From contig SHZJ01000022.1 in assembly GCA_009692365.1 (NCBI GenBank), positions 1 to 54,343 on the forward strand: a stretch of 54,343 nucleotides of DNA, given 5' to 3'. This document shows positions 25,481 through 33,717 of the stretch, one piece after another. How positions within the stretch are numbered: position 1 is the stretch's first letter; every line of letters begins with the position of its first letter. Below the pieces are notes generated by a model. That model searched no databases. It saw only the letters and a list, made by a program, of their open reading frames with translations, and was not told where the DNA came from. A program made the position numbers and the translations under genes. Source of the DNA: Gammaproteobacteria bacterium (lineage in GTDB: Bacteria; Pseudomonadota; Gammaproteobacteria; Ga0077536).

Positions 25481-26244
25481 CTAGGCGGCCGACATGCCGC
25501 CGTCGATGGGGAAAGTCGCCCCGGTGCTGTAACTGCTTTCAGCGCGCGCTAGAAGCAACACCAGGCGCGCTACTTCGGCGGGCTGCCCGTAACGGCGCAG
25601 CGGCACGCTGGCCGCCAGCTTGGCCTGCACACGCTCGGCACGGCCCGGTGCGAACTGCTCTTCCAAGGCGGTAATCATGCGGGTGGCGATGGGTGAGGGG
25701 TTGATCGCGTTGACCCGGATATTGAGCGGCGCACATGCCAGTGCGGCCGTTTTCATCAGCCCCACTACTGCGTGCTTGGCCGCGATGTACGCCGACATTT
25801 TCGCCATACCGCGTAAGCCGCCCAGCGAGGACCTCAGCACAATGCTGCCCCCACCACCGTGCGCCATCGCCGGGATGACCTGTCGCCGGCCCAAGCACAC
25901 GCCCCGCACGTTGACCGCCATGACGCGCTCGAACATTTCGAGCCAATACTGGGGAATACTCTGCACCGCGCCCTCGCTGCCGGCGTTGGCGAAAAAATAT
26001 CGCTCCGACCGAAGCGCGCGAGGGTGGCCTCGACGTCGCGCACGGTGTCGGCCGCAGCACTGACATCGGCCCTCACACCGGCCACCTGCGCCGTGTCCAG
26101 CGCCGCGACTGCCGCCGCCAGCGCGGCCGCCTGCGTATCCACCAGCATCACCCGGGCGCCCTCCGCGAGGCACAATTGAGCGGTCGCCAGACCAATGCCC
26201 GCCGCGCCGCCGGTGATCAGGGCCACCTTATTGGCCAGTCGCAT
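25481..26244 (-). pseudogene. SDR-family oxidoreductase with a one-base frameshift
   Basis: A short-chain dehydrogenase/reductase split over two frames. The first frame (from 26244) gives ALITGGAAGIGLATAQLC (NAD(P) site) through ARFGRSDIF. The second frame continues with FANAGSEG, SLGGLRGMAKMSAYIAAKHAVVG (catalytic Tyr-x-x-x-Lys) and ends FPIDGGMSAA at 25481. The break is in a run of six T (minus strand; 25992-25997). One more T would restore DIFFANAG, the counterpart of the family's DILVNNAG. All other motifs are intact, so this is either a very recent mutation or a homopolymer sequencing error. Confidence 0.85.
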
Positions 26245-26386
26245 AAGTCCTCCGTGCGCGATTGAATCGCGCCCCTAGTGTACTCGCGCCACCAGCCGCC
26301 GGCGTCGCGGCCCTGCCCGTTGAGCACGCCACTGTCCGGGGCTAACATTGGTCCTCGATACCAATATCATGTTAAGGAGCAGGTGC

Positions 26387-26815
26387 ATGAGCGACGTTCA
26401 TCAAGGCCAATGTTTCTGCGGCGCGGTCCAACTGGAAGTGACCGGTGCGCCCGCCGCCATGGGTTACTGCCACTGCGAGTCCTGCCGCCATTGGTCGGCC
26501 GGCCCGGTCAACGCTTTCTCCTTGTGGCCGCCGGGCGCTGTCACCGTCACCCAAGGGGCGGACGCCATCGGCACCTACAACAAAACGCCCGGTAGCTCGC
26601 GCAAGTGGTGTACCCAGTGCGGCGGTCATCTCATGACCGACCACCCCGGGATGGGTCTGGTGGACGTGTATGCGGCCATCCTCCCCACGCTGGCATTTGC
26701 ACCCGGCCTGCACGTGTTCTACGGTGAAACCTGCCTGCGCATCCACGATGGCCTGCCGAAGCAGCAGGACGTGCCGGCGGAAATGGGCGGCTCGGGCACT
26801 TTGCTGCCGGAATAA
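26387..26815 (+). CDS. GFA-domain (glutathione-dependent formaldehyde-activating-like) zinc protein
   Basis: A 142-residue protein of the GFA/CENP-V, Mss4-like fold. Zinc-binding cysteines are seen in GQCFCGAVQLEV, GYCHCESCRHWSAGP and RKWCTQCGGHLMTDHPG, the standard order of the family. Most members are uncharacterised; a few bind glutathione adducts or act as carbon-sulfur lyases. The ATG at 26387 was chosen because AAGGAG lies 7 nt upstream, rather than an in-frame start at 26348. It is transcribed divergently from the SDR gene with 142 bp between. Confidence 0.88.
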   Translation: MSDVHQGQCFCGAVQLEVTGAPAAMGYCHCESCRHWSAGPVNAFSLWPPGAVTVTQGADAIGTYNKTPGSSRKWCTQCGGHLMTDHPGMGLVDVYAAILPTLAFAPGLHVFYGETCLRIHDGLPKQQDVPAEMGGSGTLLPE

Positions 26816-27191
26816 ACCGACACGGTCCGCGCGGCTGCCCCCCGCCACCCCGTGCAGCCCGGCTAGGGGGCAGTCCCGCGCCGCCGCCCAAGCCGGCGCG
26901 GCGCCGCCGTAAGCGCCGTAAGCTTGCTTGGCGAACCGCAGCGTACACGCCAGCGACCACCCACCGGCTCCTCACCCAGCACCGGCCTGCGGCGAGCCGC
27001 CGCTGCTGCCCGGCGGTGCCGCAGCGGTGCACCCAGCACAGCGCTCGGCCGGCGAGCGGCGCGCACCCCTCGCACGAGGCCCATTTGGCCAGCCGGAACC
27101 GCACCGCCAACCAGCCGCAGCAGGCGACCCGCGGGGGCTGCCAGGCCGCCGCGCGCGCCCGGCCTTGGCGCGGCTGCCACCGGTGCGCCCT
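26816..27191. other. 376-bp GC-rich stretch with no recognised gene
   Basis: Very GC-rich sequence between the GFA gene and the acetyltransferase. Several overlapping open frames exist on both strands, but all are Ala/Arg/Pro/Gly-rich and look like GC artefacts. One (26928 onward, plus) simply extends the acetyltransferase upstream with unrelated residues. No promoter, hairpin or RNA gene stood out. Confidence 0.4.
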
Positions 27192-27665
27192 ATGGCGCTA
27201 GAACGCCCGCTCATCCGGCGACCCGAGGCCGCTCAGCTGGCGCCAATTTGCGCGCTGCTGGCGCAAAGCCAGCTGGGGTTTGCCGACCTCTCCCTCGCGC
27301 ACTTGCAATACTTTCGGCTCATCAGCGACGCCCAGCGGGTGCTCGCCGTGGGCGGCCTAGCCCCGCTCGGCCGCATCGCTGTGCTGCGTTCGCTCGCGGT
27401 GGCGGCCGACCAGCAGGGCCAAGGTTTGGCCACCCGCCTCGTGCAGGCCTTGGAAACCGAGGCCCGGCGGCTGGGCCTGCAGGCGCTATATTTGCTGAGC
27501 GCCCGGGCCGCGCCGTTTTTTGCGCGCCAGGGATTTAGCATCATCGCACCGGGCGACCTGCCCGCCGCGATCAGCGGCAGCCGCGAGTTGGCGGGCGGCG
27601 AACAGCACGGCCTGACGATGGTCAAAATCTTGCGCGCCACCGCCCACGGCCCGCCCGCGGGATAA
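27192..27665 (+). CDS. GNAT N-acetyltransferase, ArsN2-like
   Basis: A 157-residue acetyltransferase. It has the acetyl-CoA loop LRSLAVAADQQGQGLATRLVQALE (motif A, Q-x-x-G-x-A type), and LQALYLLSARAAPFFARQGFSIIAPGDLPAAI as in ArsN2 proteins of arsenic-resistance clusters. No ars genes are nearby, so an arsenic role is not supported by context. ATG at 27192 is preferred; a GTG three codons earlier is possible. A T-tailed hairpin follows the stop. Confidence 0.8.
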   Translation: MALERPLIRRPEAAQLAPICALLAQSQLGFADLSLAHLQYFRLISDAQRVLAVGGLAPLGRIAVLRSLAVAADQQGQGLATRLVQALETEARRLGLQALYLLSARAAPFFARQGFSIIAPGDLPAAISGSRELAGGEQHGLTMVKILRATAHGPPAG

Positions 27666-27691
27666 GTTGCACGGCCGCGCCAGCCCCGCGC

Positions 27692-27770
27692 CCGGCGGCG
27701 CAAAATTTACCCGCGCCGGCGCGCACCCCAAGCGTGGCCCAAACCAGCGCGCCGGCGGCGCAAAATTTAC
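27692..27770. repeat. 19-bp direct repeat spaced exactly 60 bp
   Basis: ccggcggcgcaaaatttac occurs at 27692-27710 and again at 27752-27770, with weaker similarity on each side. It looks like a short imperfect tandem duplication. The second copy forms the stop-codon end of the acyl-CoA ligase gene. Confidence 0.65.
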
Positions 27771-27787
27771 ACCAGCCGGCTTTTTTT
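27751..27787 (+). terminator. Candidate intrinsic terminator after the acetyltransferase
   Basis: GCCGGC at 27751-27756 can pair with GCCGGC at 27775-27780 and is followed at once by seven T (27781-27787). The stem is short and the loop long, and it overlaps the 3' end of the opposing ligase gene. Confidence 0.4.
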
Positions 27788-29317
27788 ATGCGCCCAATAG
27801 CGCTCGCGCAAGAGGCGCTTATACAGCTTGCCCGTGGGTAGTCGCGGCAGTGCAGCCTCGAAATCGATCGAGCGTGGGCATTTCAGGTGCGCGAGGTGCA
27901 GGCGACAAAATGCTATCAACTCCTGCGCCACGGCCGGGTTGCCCACGATGTTCGGCTCGAGTTGGATCACCGCCTTGACCTCTTCTCCCAAGTCGTCGTT
28001 CGGGACGCCAAAAACCGCCGCATCGGCGACCTTGGGGTGGGTGATGAGCAAGTTTTCGCATTCCTGCGGATAGATATTCACGCCCCCCGAAATAATCAGG
28101 TAGGTCTTGCGGTCGGTCAGATACAAATAGCCCTCTGCGTCTACATAACCGACGTCGTGCACCGTGCTCAGGGCACCGTCTGGGGAACGCGCCTCGGCGG
28201 TTTTTTCGGGGTCGTTGAAGTACTCGAAAGGCGCCGCACTCTTAAACCAAATGGTGCCCGCAGTGCCCGTGGGGCAGGGCGTGAGGTCATCGTCGAGAAT
28301 GTGTAATTCCCCTAGCCGGACCCGACCCACCGTGCCGGGATGGGCCAGCCACTGCGCGGTATCACAGGCGGTGAAACCGAGTCCCTCGGTAGCGCCGTAA
28401 TACTCGTGGATGATCGGCCCCCACCACTGGATCATGGCGTGCTTGACCTGCTCCGGGCAGGGGGCCGCGGCATGGACGGCAGCTTCTAGCGAGCTCACAT
28501 CGCAGCGCTCGCGCACGGCGGGCGGCAGTTTCAATAAGCGACTGAACATCGTGGGCACCAACTGGCTGTGGGTCACCCGGTAGCGCTCGACCAGGCTTAA
28601 ATATTCTGCCGCGTCGAAACGTTCCATGATGATGCAGGTGCTGCCTTTGCGGAGCGCCAAATTGACCGCGGCTTGCGGTGCCGAGTGGTACAACGGTGCG
28701 GGGGACAGATACACCATGCCCGCGCGGTACTGCCATAAATCGCTCAGAAACTGCATATAGGGCGAAATTTCTGCCGGCTGTAGGCCGGATAGAGGTTTGA
28801 GTATCCCCTTCGGACGGCCGGTCGTGCCGGAGGAATACAACATCGATCGGCCCAGACTTTCGTCTGCGATCGGCGTGCCGGGATAGGCCGACACGCCACG
28901 CTCGTAATCGACCAACGAGCCCTCATCGTCACCGCCGCCCACGCACAGGTGCAAGCGCACCTGCGGGCATTGCCGCAGCGCCTCCAGCACGACGTCGCGC
29001 CCTGCCCGCGAGCTCACCAGCACCTGCGCTTGGCTGTCGTTGAGAATAAAAGCCAACTCCGCGGCGTTCAAATAGGCATTGATACAGGTGTAGTACAGCC
29101 CCGCCCGTTCGCCCGCCGCGCACGCCACCAGATAGTGGGCGTTGTTTTCCATGAAAATGGCGTAGTGCGCGCCGGCCGACAGACCCCTGTCGCGCAGCAG
29201 GTGGGCCAGCTGATTCGCCCGCGTTTCAAATTCTCCGTAGGTCACGATCTCACCGCTGCTAGCCATGATGAAACAGGGCTGGTCGGCGTGTTCAATTGTC
29301 ATTGCTCGGACGTACAC
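27767..29317 (-). CDS. AMP-dependent acyl-CoA synthetase/ligase
   Basis: A 516-residue ANL-superfamily ligase that forms an acyl-adenylate and then the acyl-CoA. Motifs are SMLYSSGTTGRPKGILKP (P-loop), IHEYYGATEG (A5), DVGYVDAEGYLYLTDRKTYLIISGGVNIYPQECENLL (A7-A8), and PRLPTGKLYKR with the catalytic Lys. The GTG at 29317 has AAGGA 8 nt upstream and is preferred over the ATG at 29302; the longer frame from 29617 is not conserved. The hydrophobic N-terminal domain suggests a fatty or aromatic acid substrate. Confidence 0.92.
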   Translation of the reverse strand: MYVRAMTIEHADQPCFIMASSGEIVTYGEFETRANQLAHLLRDRGLSAGAHYAIFMENNAHYLVACAAGERAGLYYTCINAYLNAAELAFILNDSQAQVLVSSRAGRDVVLEALRQCPQVRLHLCVGGGDDEGSLVDYERGVSAYPGTPIADESLGRSMLYSSGTTGRPKGILKPLSGLQPAEISPYMQFLSDLWQYRAGMVYLSPAPLYHSAPQAAVNLALRKGSTCIIMERFDAAEYLSLVERYRVTHSQLVPTMFSRLLKLPPAVRERCDVSSLEAAVHAAAPCPEQVKHAMIQWWGPIIHEYYGATEGLGFTACDTAQWLAHPGTVGRVRLGELHILDDDLTPCPTGTAGTIWFKSAAPFEYFNDPEKTAEARSPDGALSTVHDVGYVDAEGYLYLTDRKTYLIISGGVNIYPQECENLLITHPKVADAAVFGVPNDDLGEEVKAVIQLEPNIVGNPAVAQELIAFCRLHLAHLKCPRSIDFEAALPRLPTGKLYKRLLRERYWAHKKSRLV

Positions 29318-29537
29318 TAGAAAATTCCTTATCGTTGAGGGCAAGATCGGCTGTGGCTGGTGCCCCCAGCATTGCATCGACGCGCGGGCGCCGGGCATTA
29401 CAATTCGCGCCCTTGGCGTGACCCTGACCGCGACCCCGCCGGCTGGGCGGCGGACTGGCCTGAAACTGTAGGCCCCGCGCCGGGCGCGAGATGCACCGCC
29501 GCCGAGGAGTTTAGCAACGCTGCGCCGGGAGGCCAGA

Positions 29538-29933
29538 ATGAACGACATCATCCTAACGCCAAGCAACGCGACCGCGCCGCACGGGCCGGACTTGCGGCAT
29601 GCGCACCTGCGCCGCATTTGCCTGCTCGACTATAGTTTGCACATCGGCGGCCTGCTGCTCTCGGCCGGCGTCTTGTCGGTGGTGGCGCTGTTTCTCAACT
29701 ACCTGAAACGGGGCGAGGCGCGCGACACGATCTTTGAAAGCCACATGAACTGGATGATCGCAACCTTCTGGTGGACGATTTTCTGGGTGGTCCTTTTGTT
29801 CATTCCAACCCTGGTGGTCGCGGCGTTCACCCTGGGCTTGCTGGCGTGGCTTTTCGTCTTGCCCGCGCTGTGGTTTTTCTACCGGATGGTGCGGGGCCTG
29901 CTGCGCCTGCTCGACGACCTACCCGCGCCCTGA
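29538..29933 (+). CDS. DUF4870-like integral membrane protein
   Basis: A 131-residue protein with about three hydrophobic helices: LHIGGLLLSAGVLSVVALFLNYL (about 35-57), ATFWWTIFWVVLLFIPTLVVAAF, and LGLLAWLFVLPALWFFYRMV. The loop KRGEARDTIFESHMNWMIATFWW, rich in charge and Trp, is characteristic of DUF4870-type proteins, which have no known activity. It is divergent from the acyl-CoA ligase with 220 bp between, which contains no other gene. Confidence 0.75.
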   Translation: MNDIILTPSNATAPHGPDLRHAHLRRICLLDYSLHIGGLLLSAGVLSVVALFLNYLKRGEARDTIFESHMNWMIATFWWTIFWVVLLFIPTLVVAAFTLGLLAWLFVLPALWFFYRMVRGLLRLLDDLPAP

Positions 29934-29938
29934 ACGCA

Positions 29939-29963
29939 GTTGGGTGGCCGGCGGGCGCCCAAC
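29939..29963 (+). terminator. Inverted repeat after the DUF4870-like gene
   Basis: GTTGGG (29939-29944) pairs with CCCAAC (29958-29963), with an inner GCC/GGC stem, directly after the stop codon. There is no T tract, so termination is only a guess. Confidence 0.3.
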
Positions 29964-30062
29964 GCTGACTGGACCCGCGAGCCGCCCGCGGAACGCCGCG
30001 AGCCGCAGCCCCGGGGCTCAGCGGTGGCCATAGACCAAGACTAATCATCCCGCGAGAAATTT

Positions 30063-30774
30063 ATGTCTAAGGTGTTTAATGCCGCCGAGAGTGCCGAACT
30101 ACGCCGTGCGCTGTTGAATTTGGCCAGCCTGATGCTGCTCGCGGTGTTGGTCACCGGCATCTGCGGGCTATTCGCCGTGTGGTCGTTGAGTGGTTTGCCT
30201 GTCCGCACTGCCAACACCTTGAACCAAGTCACGGGCACGCTCGACCATGCCCGCTTGGCCCATGCCCATTTCAAGACGCAGGTGCAGGAATGGAAAAACA
30301 TTCTCCTGCGCGGTGACTTGCCGGCCGACCGGGCGCGTTACCAAATGGCCTTTGCCAACGAAAAGCAAGCAACCCTCGCGCTGCTGCAAGCCCTGCCCGC
30401 GAGAATCGCGCAGCTCGACGTGGCCTTCAGCAGCGTCGACCAAGGCCAATTTCCGAGCCTCTTTAACGCACATCGAGTCGCTCAACGAGGCTTATGCTAG
30501 GGCACTCGCCGTCGCGACTGCCGACGGCGCCTGGCACCCGCTAGCCGCCGACCAACGGGTGCGCGGTGCCGACGGGCAGCTCAGCCAAGGGATGGAGGCG
30601 ATCCCCCAGCAGCTCACCGACGCCGCCACCCGGTTCCTGCAGCTTGCGCAAGCGCGTGAGCGGCCGCGCTTCGACCCGCTCTCGCGGGTGGTCTGGGGGG
30701 GCATGTTGCTCGCGCTCGGCGTGGTCACCCTCACGCTGTGGCGGATCCTGAAACATCCCGCCATCGCGCGATGA
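30063..30774 (+). pseudogene. Two-TM, four-helix-bundle sensor-like protein with a one-base frameshift
   Basis: The first frame gives an N-terminal membrane helix (LLNLASLMLLAVLVTGICGLFAVW), then an extracytoplasmic helical region like chemoreceptor ligand domains (TLNQVTGTLDHARLAHAHFKTQVQEWKN), ending at 30500. The second frame continues in register with THIESLNEAYARALAV and ends with a second membrane helix (VWGGMLLALGVVTLTLWRIL) at 30774. Removing one T from 30462-30464 joins them as QFPSLLTHIESLNEAYARAL. Even repaired it lacks HAMP and signalling domains. Its stop overlaps the start of the Na/Pi cotransporter gene, suggesting the two were an operon. Confidence 0.75.
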
Positions 30775-32375
30775 ACAGCACTGGCGTGGGGCTGGGCGTT
30801 TGGGCCGGCTTGGGCTTGTTCTTCGTGGGCCTGAGAATGCTGACAGCGCACCTGCGGCAACTGGGGGGCGGCAATTTGCAGACCCTGTTGGCCAGTTGGT
30901 TGGGACGCCCCCTCGCCCCGCAGTTGGTGGGGCTAACTTTTGGTGCGTTGACCCAGTCGACCAGCGCCGTCACGTTGATGACCTCAGGCCTCGTCCTCGC
31001 CGGGGCGCTCGTGCGAGAACGCGCGCTGCCGATGCTGGCGTGGGCCAATGTTGGCACCTCGGCACTGGTACGGTTAACGACCATCAACAGCCAGGCGCTG
31101 GTGCTGGGGCTGCTGGGCGCGACCGGGCTGGACTTTTTCTTGGGCTTTGAGCAATCCGAAAAATATCGGCATGCGCTCATGACGCTATGGGGTCTGGGCT
31201 TGTTGTTGTTCGGCTTGACGCTGCTCAAGCACAGCGTGGCGGCACTCGGTCCCGAGCCATGGATGCGTGCATTCGTCGAGTTTAGCGGCGCAGGAGTCGC
31301 AATCGCGTTGCTGGCGGGTTTCGTGATGGCCGTGGCGATGCAGTCTTCTTCCATCGTCACCGTGCTGGCCCTGCCGCTAGTGGTGGAAAGGCTGCTCGGT
31401 CTCGACCAAGCCCTGCTGCTGATTTATGGCGCCAGCGTCGGCTCAGGCTGCGCGGTGTTCTTGCTGGCGTCGGGGATGGAGGGCGTTTCGCGCCAGCTAT
31501 CCCTGTGCCTAGCGGCCTTGCGCGCCATCACGGCGCTGGCGTTGCTGGGGGCGTTTTTCTTTGAAAAAACGACCGGCGTCCCCCTCGTGCTGGCGCTGCG
31601 GGAGGCGCTGTCCCGAGCACCTGCGACGCAATGTGCAATGGCTTATTTGTTGGTCCAACTGCTGCTTGTGCTGACCAGCCAGATCTGCGCCGGCTGGCTC
31701 CTGGGGTACGCGAGACGCAGCGCGCCGCCGAGTGCGCTAGAGCGGCTCATGAAACCTCATTTTATCTTTGACGACGCTGCCGCCGACCCGCCCACGGCGT
31801 TGGCGCTGGTGGTCCTCGAGCAGCAGCGCTTGGTGAAGTTGCTGCCCGATTTTCTTGAGGATCTCCTGCCTCCCGACGAGCGCTCGCCCACCGCGATACC
31901 CATTGCCTTGCGCGCAGCGGCCAGTATCGCTATCGCGACGGAAATGGACTACTTTTTGCGCGCCACGCTGCAACAAAACCCCGGCCTTACCGACGCCGAG
32001 GAATTCTTCGTGGCGCGCGCCCAGCTCGACACGCTGCGGCCGCTGCAGAGCGCCTTACAGCAGTTTGTCGCTGAGCTACTGCTGGTGCCCAGCGCTGAAA
32101 GACCCGTTTTCACGGGCCATCTCGTCGCCGGCCTGCATGCAATTCTGATGGTCGCGGCTGACACCGCGGCGGGCGAGCCCGACGCGGCCCAGACGCTGCA
32201 TCTGCTCACCCACGAGCGCAGTGCGCTGCTGGAGCGGGTCCGCCACGACCTCTTGGACAACGTGACCAACGTCGCGGGGCGCGAATCCGCCTTGTCTGCG
32301 ACCCTCACTTTCGAACGGATCAGCTGGCTGCTGCGACGCCTAATGCCCGCTGCTAGCGCCAGCGCCGTCCCGTAA
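30771..32375 (+). CDS. Na+/Pi cotransporter family protein with C-terminal PhoU-like region
   Basis: A 534-residue protein. The N-terminal 330 residues have two inverted repeats of the Na/Pi cotransporter (NptA/PF02690) type, with TQSTSAVTLMTSGLVLAG in the first and MQSSSIVTVLALPLVVERLLGL in the second; the QS(S/T)S motif binds Na+ and phosphate. The C-terminal 200 residues are helical and PhoU-like. The ATG at 30771 overlaps the preceding frameshifted gene (ATGA). The 3' end overlaps a CrcB gene on the other strand by 23 bp. Confidence 0.92.
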   Translation: MNSTGVGLGVWAGLGLFFVGLRMLTAHLRQLGGGNLQTLLASWLGRPLAPQLVGLTFGALTQSTSAVTLMTSGLVLAGALVRERALPMLAWANVGTSALVRLTTINSQALVLGLLGATGLDFFLGFEQSEKYRHALMTLWGLGLLLFGLTLLKHSVAALGPEPWMRAFVEFSGAGVAIALLAGFVMAVAMQSSSIVTVLALPLVVERLLGLDQALLLIYGASVGSGCAVFLLASGMEGVSRQLSLCLAALRAITALALLGAFFFEKTTGVPLVLALREALSRAPATQCAMAYLLVQLLLVLTSQICAGWLLGYARRSAPPSALERLMKPHFIFDDAAADPPTALALVVLEQQRLVKLLPDFLEDLLPPDERSPTAIPIALRAAASIAIATEMDYFLRATLQQNPGLTDAEEFFVARAQLDTLRPLQSALQQFVAELLLVPSAERPVFTGHLVAGLHAILMVAADTAAGEPDAAQTLHLLTHERSALLERVRHDLLDNVTNVAGRESALSATLTFERISWLLRRLMPAASASAVP

Positions 32376-32778
32376 AAAAGCCGGCCGCCAGCGCGACCAA
32401 ACCGCCCAGCAAACTCGCACCCAGCACGCTCGCCGCCAGGCCTATCTGACCTTGTGCCAAGGCTAGGCTGGTCACCAGCATCCAAGTACTGAAGGTGGTG
32501 AGCGAACCACAAAACCCCACGCCGGCCCATAAGTACAGGCGTGGGCGAGCGGGTTTGGGGGGCAGGCCCGCGCCGATTAACAGACCCAGACCCAAGCAAC
32601 CCAGTAAATTGGCCACCAGATCCGCGCGGAGGGTGGCCGCCCAGACGGCCGAGGTCGGCGCGCCGACCAGCCCCGGCGTCAGCCCCTCCAAATACCAGCG
32701 CAACAGCGCACCGGGGATCGCCCCTGCGGCCACCAGAGCCAGTTCCGTCAGCTCAAGCTTGAGGGCCGTGGGCTTCAA
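32353..32778 (-). CDS. crcB: CrcB/Fluc fluoride channel, second copy
   Basis: A 141-residue four-helix membrane protein of the Fluc fluoride-channel family. It shows GAIPGALLRWYLEG, LVANLLGCLGLGLLIG (with the conserved Asn) and GFCGSLTTFSTWMLV, the fluoride-coordinating TTFS region with its central Na+ site. These channels work as antiparallel dimers and expel fluoride. The start overlaps the stop of the other CrcB by 4 bp. Linked pairs are usually heterodimer-forming halves. Confidence 0.93.
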   Translation of the reverse strand: MKPTALKLELTELALVAAGAIPGALLRWYLEGLTPGLVGAPTSAVWAATLRADLVANLLGCLGLGLLIGAGLPPKPARPRLYLWAGVGFCGSLTTFSTWMLVTSLALAQGQIGLAASVLGASLLGGLVALAAGFFTGRRWR

Positions 32779-33170
32779 GGCAAGTCACTCACGGCCAATC
32801 CGGCGGCGACCGCCAACAAGCCCAACAGCACGCTGGCCCCGCACAGCAGGGCCGCTTCACGCGGTGCCTCGGCCTGCAACAGCAGGAAAATTTCCGCCAT
32901 AAAAATGGAGAACGTACTCAAGCTGCCCAAAAAACCGCTGCCCAGTAGCAACAAGATTTGCGCCGCACCCGGACCGCAGCCGGGCGCCAGCCCCGCCAGT
33001 AAGCCCAACGCAAAGCTGGCCCCGACATTCACCCCCAAGGTGCTCCAGTGTTTCGCAGGCAGCATGGGTTCGAAATAGTTCACGAGTCGAAAACGCAGCC
33101 AAGCGCCCGGCACGGCCCCTAGGGCCACTAACAGGACGCTCTTAAGCACGCGGTTCCACCCACCCGCCAA
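32775..33170 (-). CDS. crcB: CrcB/Fluc fluoride channel, first copy
   Basis: A 131-residue Fluc-family protein with GAVPGAWLRFRLVN, the strongly conserved GVNVGASFALGLLAG and GSGFLGSLSTFSIFMAEI. It is similar in length but clearly diverged from its overlapping neighbour, as expected for two non-identical protomers of fixed opposite topology. It begins 9 bp after the repeat-protein gene on the same strand. I looked upstream for the crcB-motif fluoride riboswitch and did not see it. Confidence 0.92.
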   Translation of the reverse strand: MAGGWNRVLKSVLLVALGAVPGAWLRFRLVNYFEPMLPAKHWSTLGVNVGASFALGLLAGLAPGCGPGAAQILLLLGSGFLGSLSTFSIFMAEIFLLLQAEAPREAALLCGASVLLGLLAVAAGLAVSDLP

Positions 33171-33179
33171 GATTTTCGC

Positions 33180-33491
33180 TCACGGATCCCTCGCGCCGGC
33201 GGGTCCGGCTGCTGGCGGGCTGGTCTGCGCTGGGCCGTCCCAAACTTCCTCGTGCTCCGGCATCAGCGCACGACTAGCCCCGGGGCCGTCCCAAACTTCC
33301 TCGTGCTCCGGCATCAGCGCACGACTAGCCCCGGGGCCGTCCCAAACTTCCTCGTGCTCTGGCATCAGCGCAGGACTAGCCCCGGGGCCGTCCCAAACTT
33401 CCTCGTGCTCTGGGGTGAGCGCGGCGCCCTGCGCGACCCCGTTGGCCGCGAGCACCAGCAGAACCAGTGTAAGCCGCGATTTTTTCGTCAT
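33180..33491 (-). CDS. Secreted protein of four 17-residue repeats
   Basis: A 103-residue product. Residues 1-24 are a Sec signal peptide (MTKKSRLTLVLLVLAANGVAQGAA). The mature protein is almost entirely four copies of PEHEEVWDGPGASRALM, the last copy degenerating into a Pro/Ala tail. Each unit is acidic and has one His, one Trp and several Glu. No family was recognised. The repeats are nearly identical in DNA as well, so the array expanded recently or is kept homogeneous. It is the first gene of a three-gene unit with the CrcB pair, 9 bp apart. Confidence 0.7.
   Translation of the reverse strand: MTKKSRLTLVLLVLAANGVAQGAALTPEHEEVWDGPGASPALMPEHEEVWDGPGASRALMPEHEEVWDGPGASRALMPEHEEVWDGPAQTSPPAAGPAGARDP
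33232..33427. repeat. 51-bp tandem repeat, about four copies, inside the secreted protein gene
   Basis: Units begin at 33232, 33283, 33334 and 33385 with gggccgtcccaaacttcc. The first two are identical across 51 bp; the third differs at a couple of bases and the fourth is partial. The period of 51 keeps the reading frame of the 17-residue protein repeat. Confidence 0.9.
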
Positions 33492-33717
33492 TTTAGGGGA
33501 GGCTTTGGGGAACTGGAGCGTTATCCTAACCGGTGCTAAGGCGCGGTGTCGCGCCGCGCGCTTCAGGTCGGCCCAGCGCGCGGCGTGCGGGTGATGCGGG
33601 GTGACTAGCCAAGCGGATCAGGGAGCGTTATAAAATCACCCGGGGTCTGCGCGGCCCCCCGCACCGGAGGTGCCGAGAAAAAATCATCCGCAACCCTAAT
33701 CACACCGGAGGAAGCTC
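33492..33717. promoter_or_regulatory. Divergent promoter region, repeat protein/CrcB versus aromatic operon
   Basis: A 226-bp gap between 5' ends of the minus-strand repeat-protein gene and the plus-strand ring-cleavage operon. It contains a hairpin GGCGCG-gtgt-CGCGCC (33540-33555) and an AT-rich TATAAAAT at 33629-33636, a good -10 candidate for the plus-strand operon. No clear -35 was found. GGAGGA precedes the GTG at 33718. Confidence 0.45.

Noticed and set aside
26863..27180. Minus-strand open frame in the GC-rich gap
   Set aside because: Low-complexity Ala/Arg/Gly composition, no start context, and no similarity to any family known to me.
33180..33491. RiPP precursor with repeated cores
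   Set aside because: The repeats look core-like, but a Sec signal peptide and the lack of any adjacent modification or peptidase gene give no support beyond repetition.
33492..33717. Fluoride riboswitch upstream of the repeat protein and crcB genes
   Set aside because: The conserved GGCGAUGG and pseudoknot segments of the crcB motif were not seen; only an unrelated hairpin is present.
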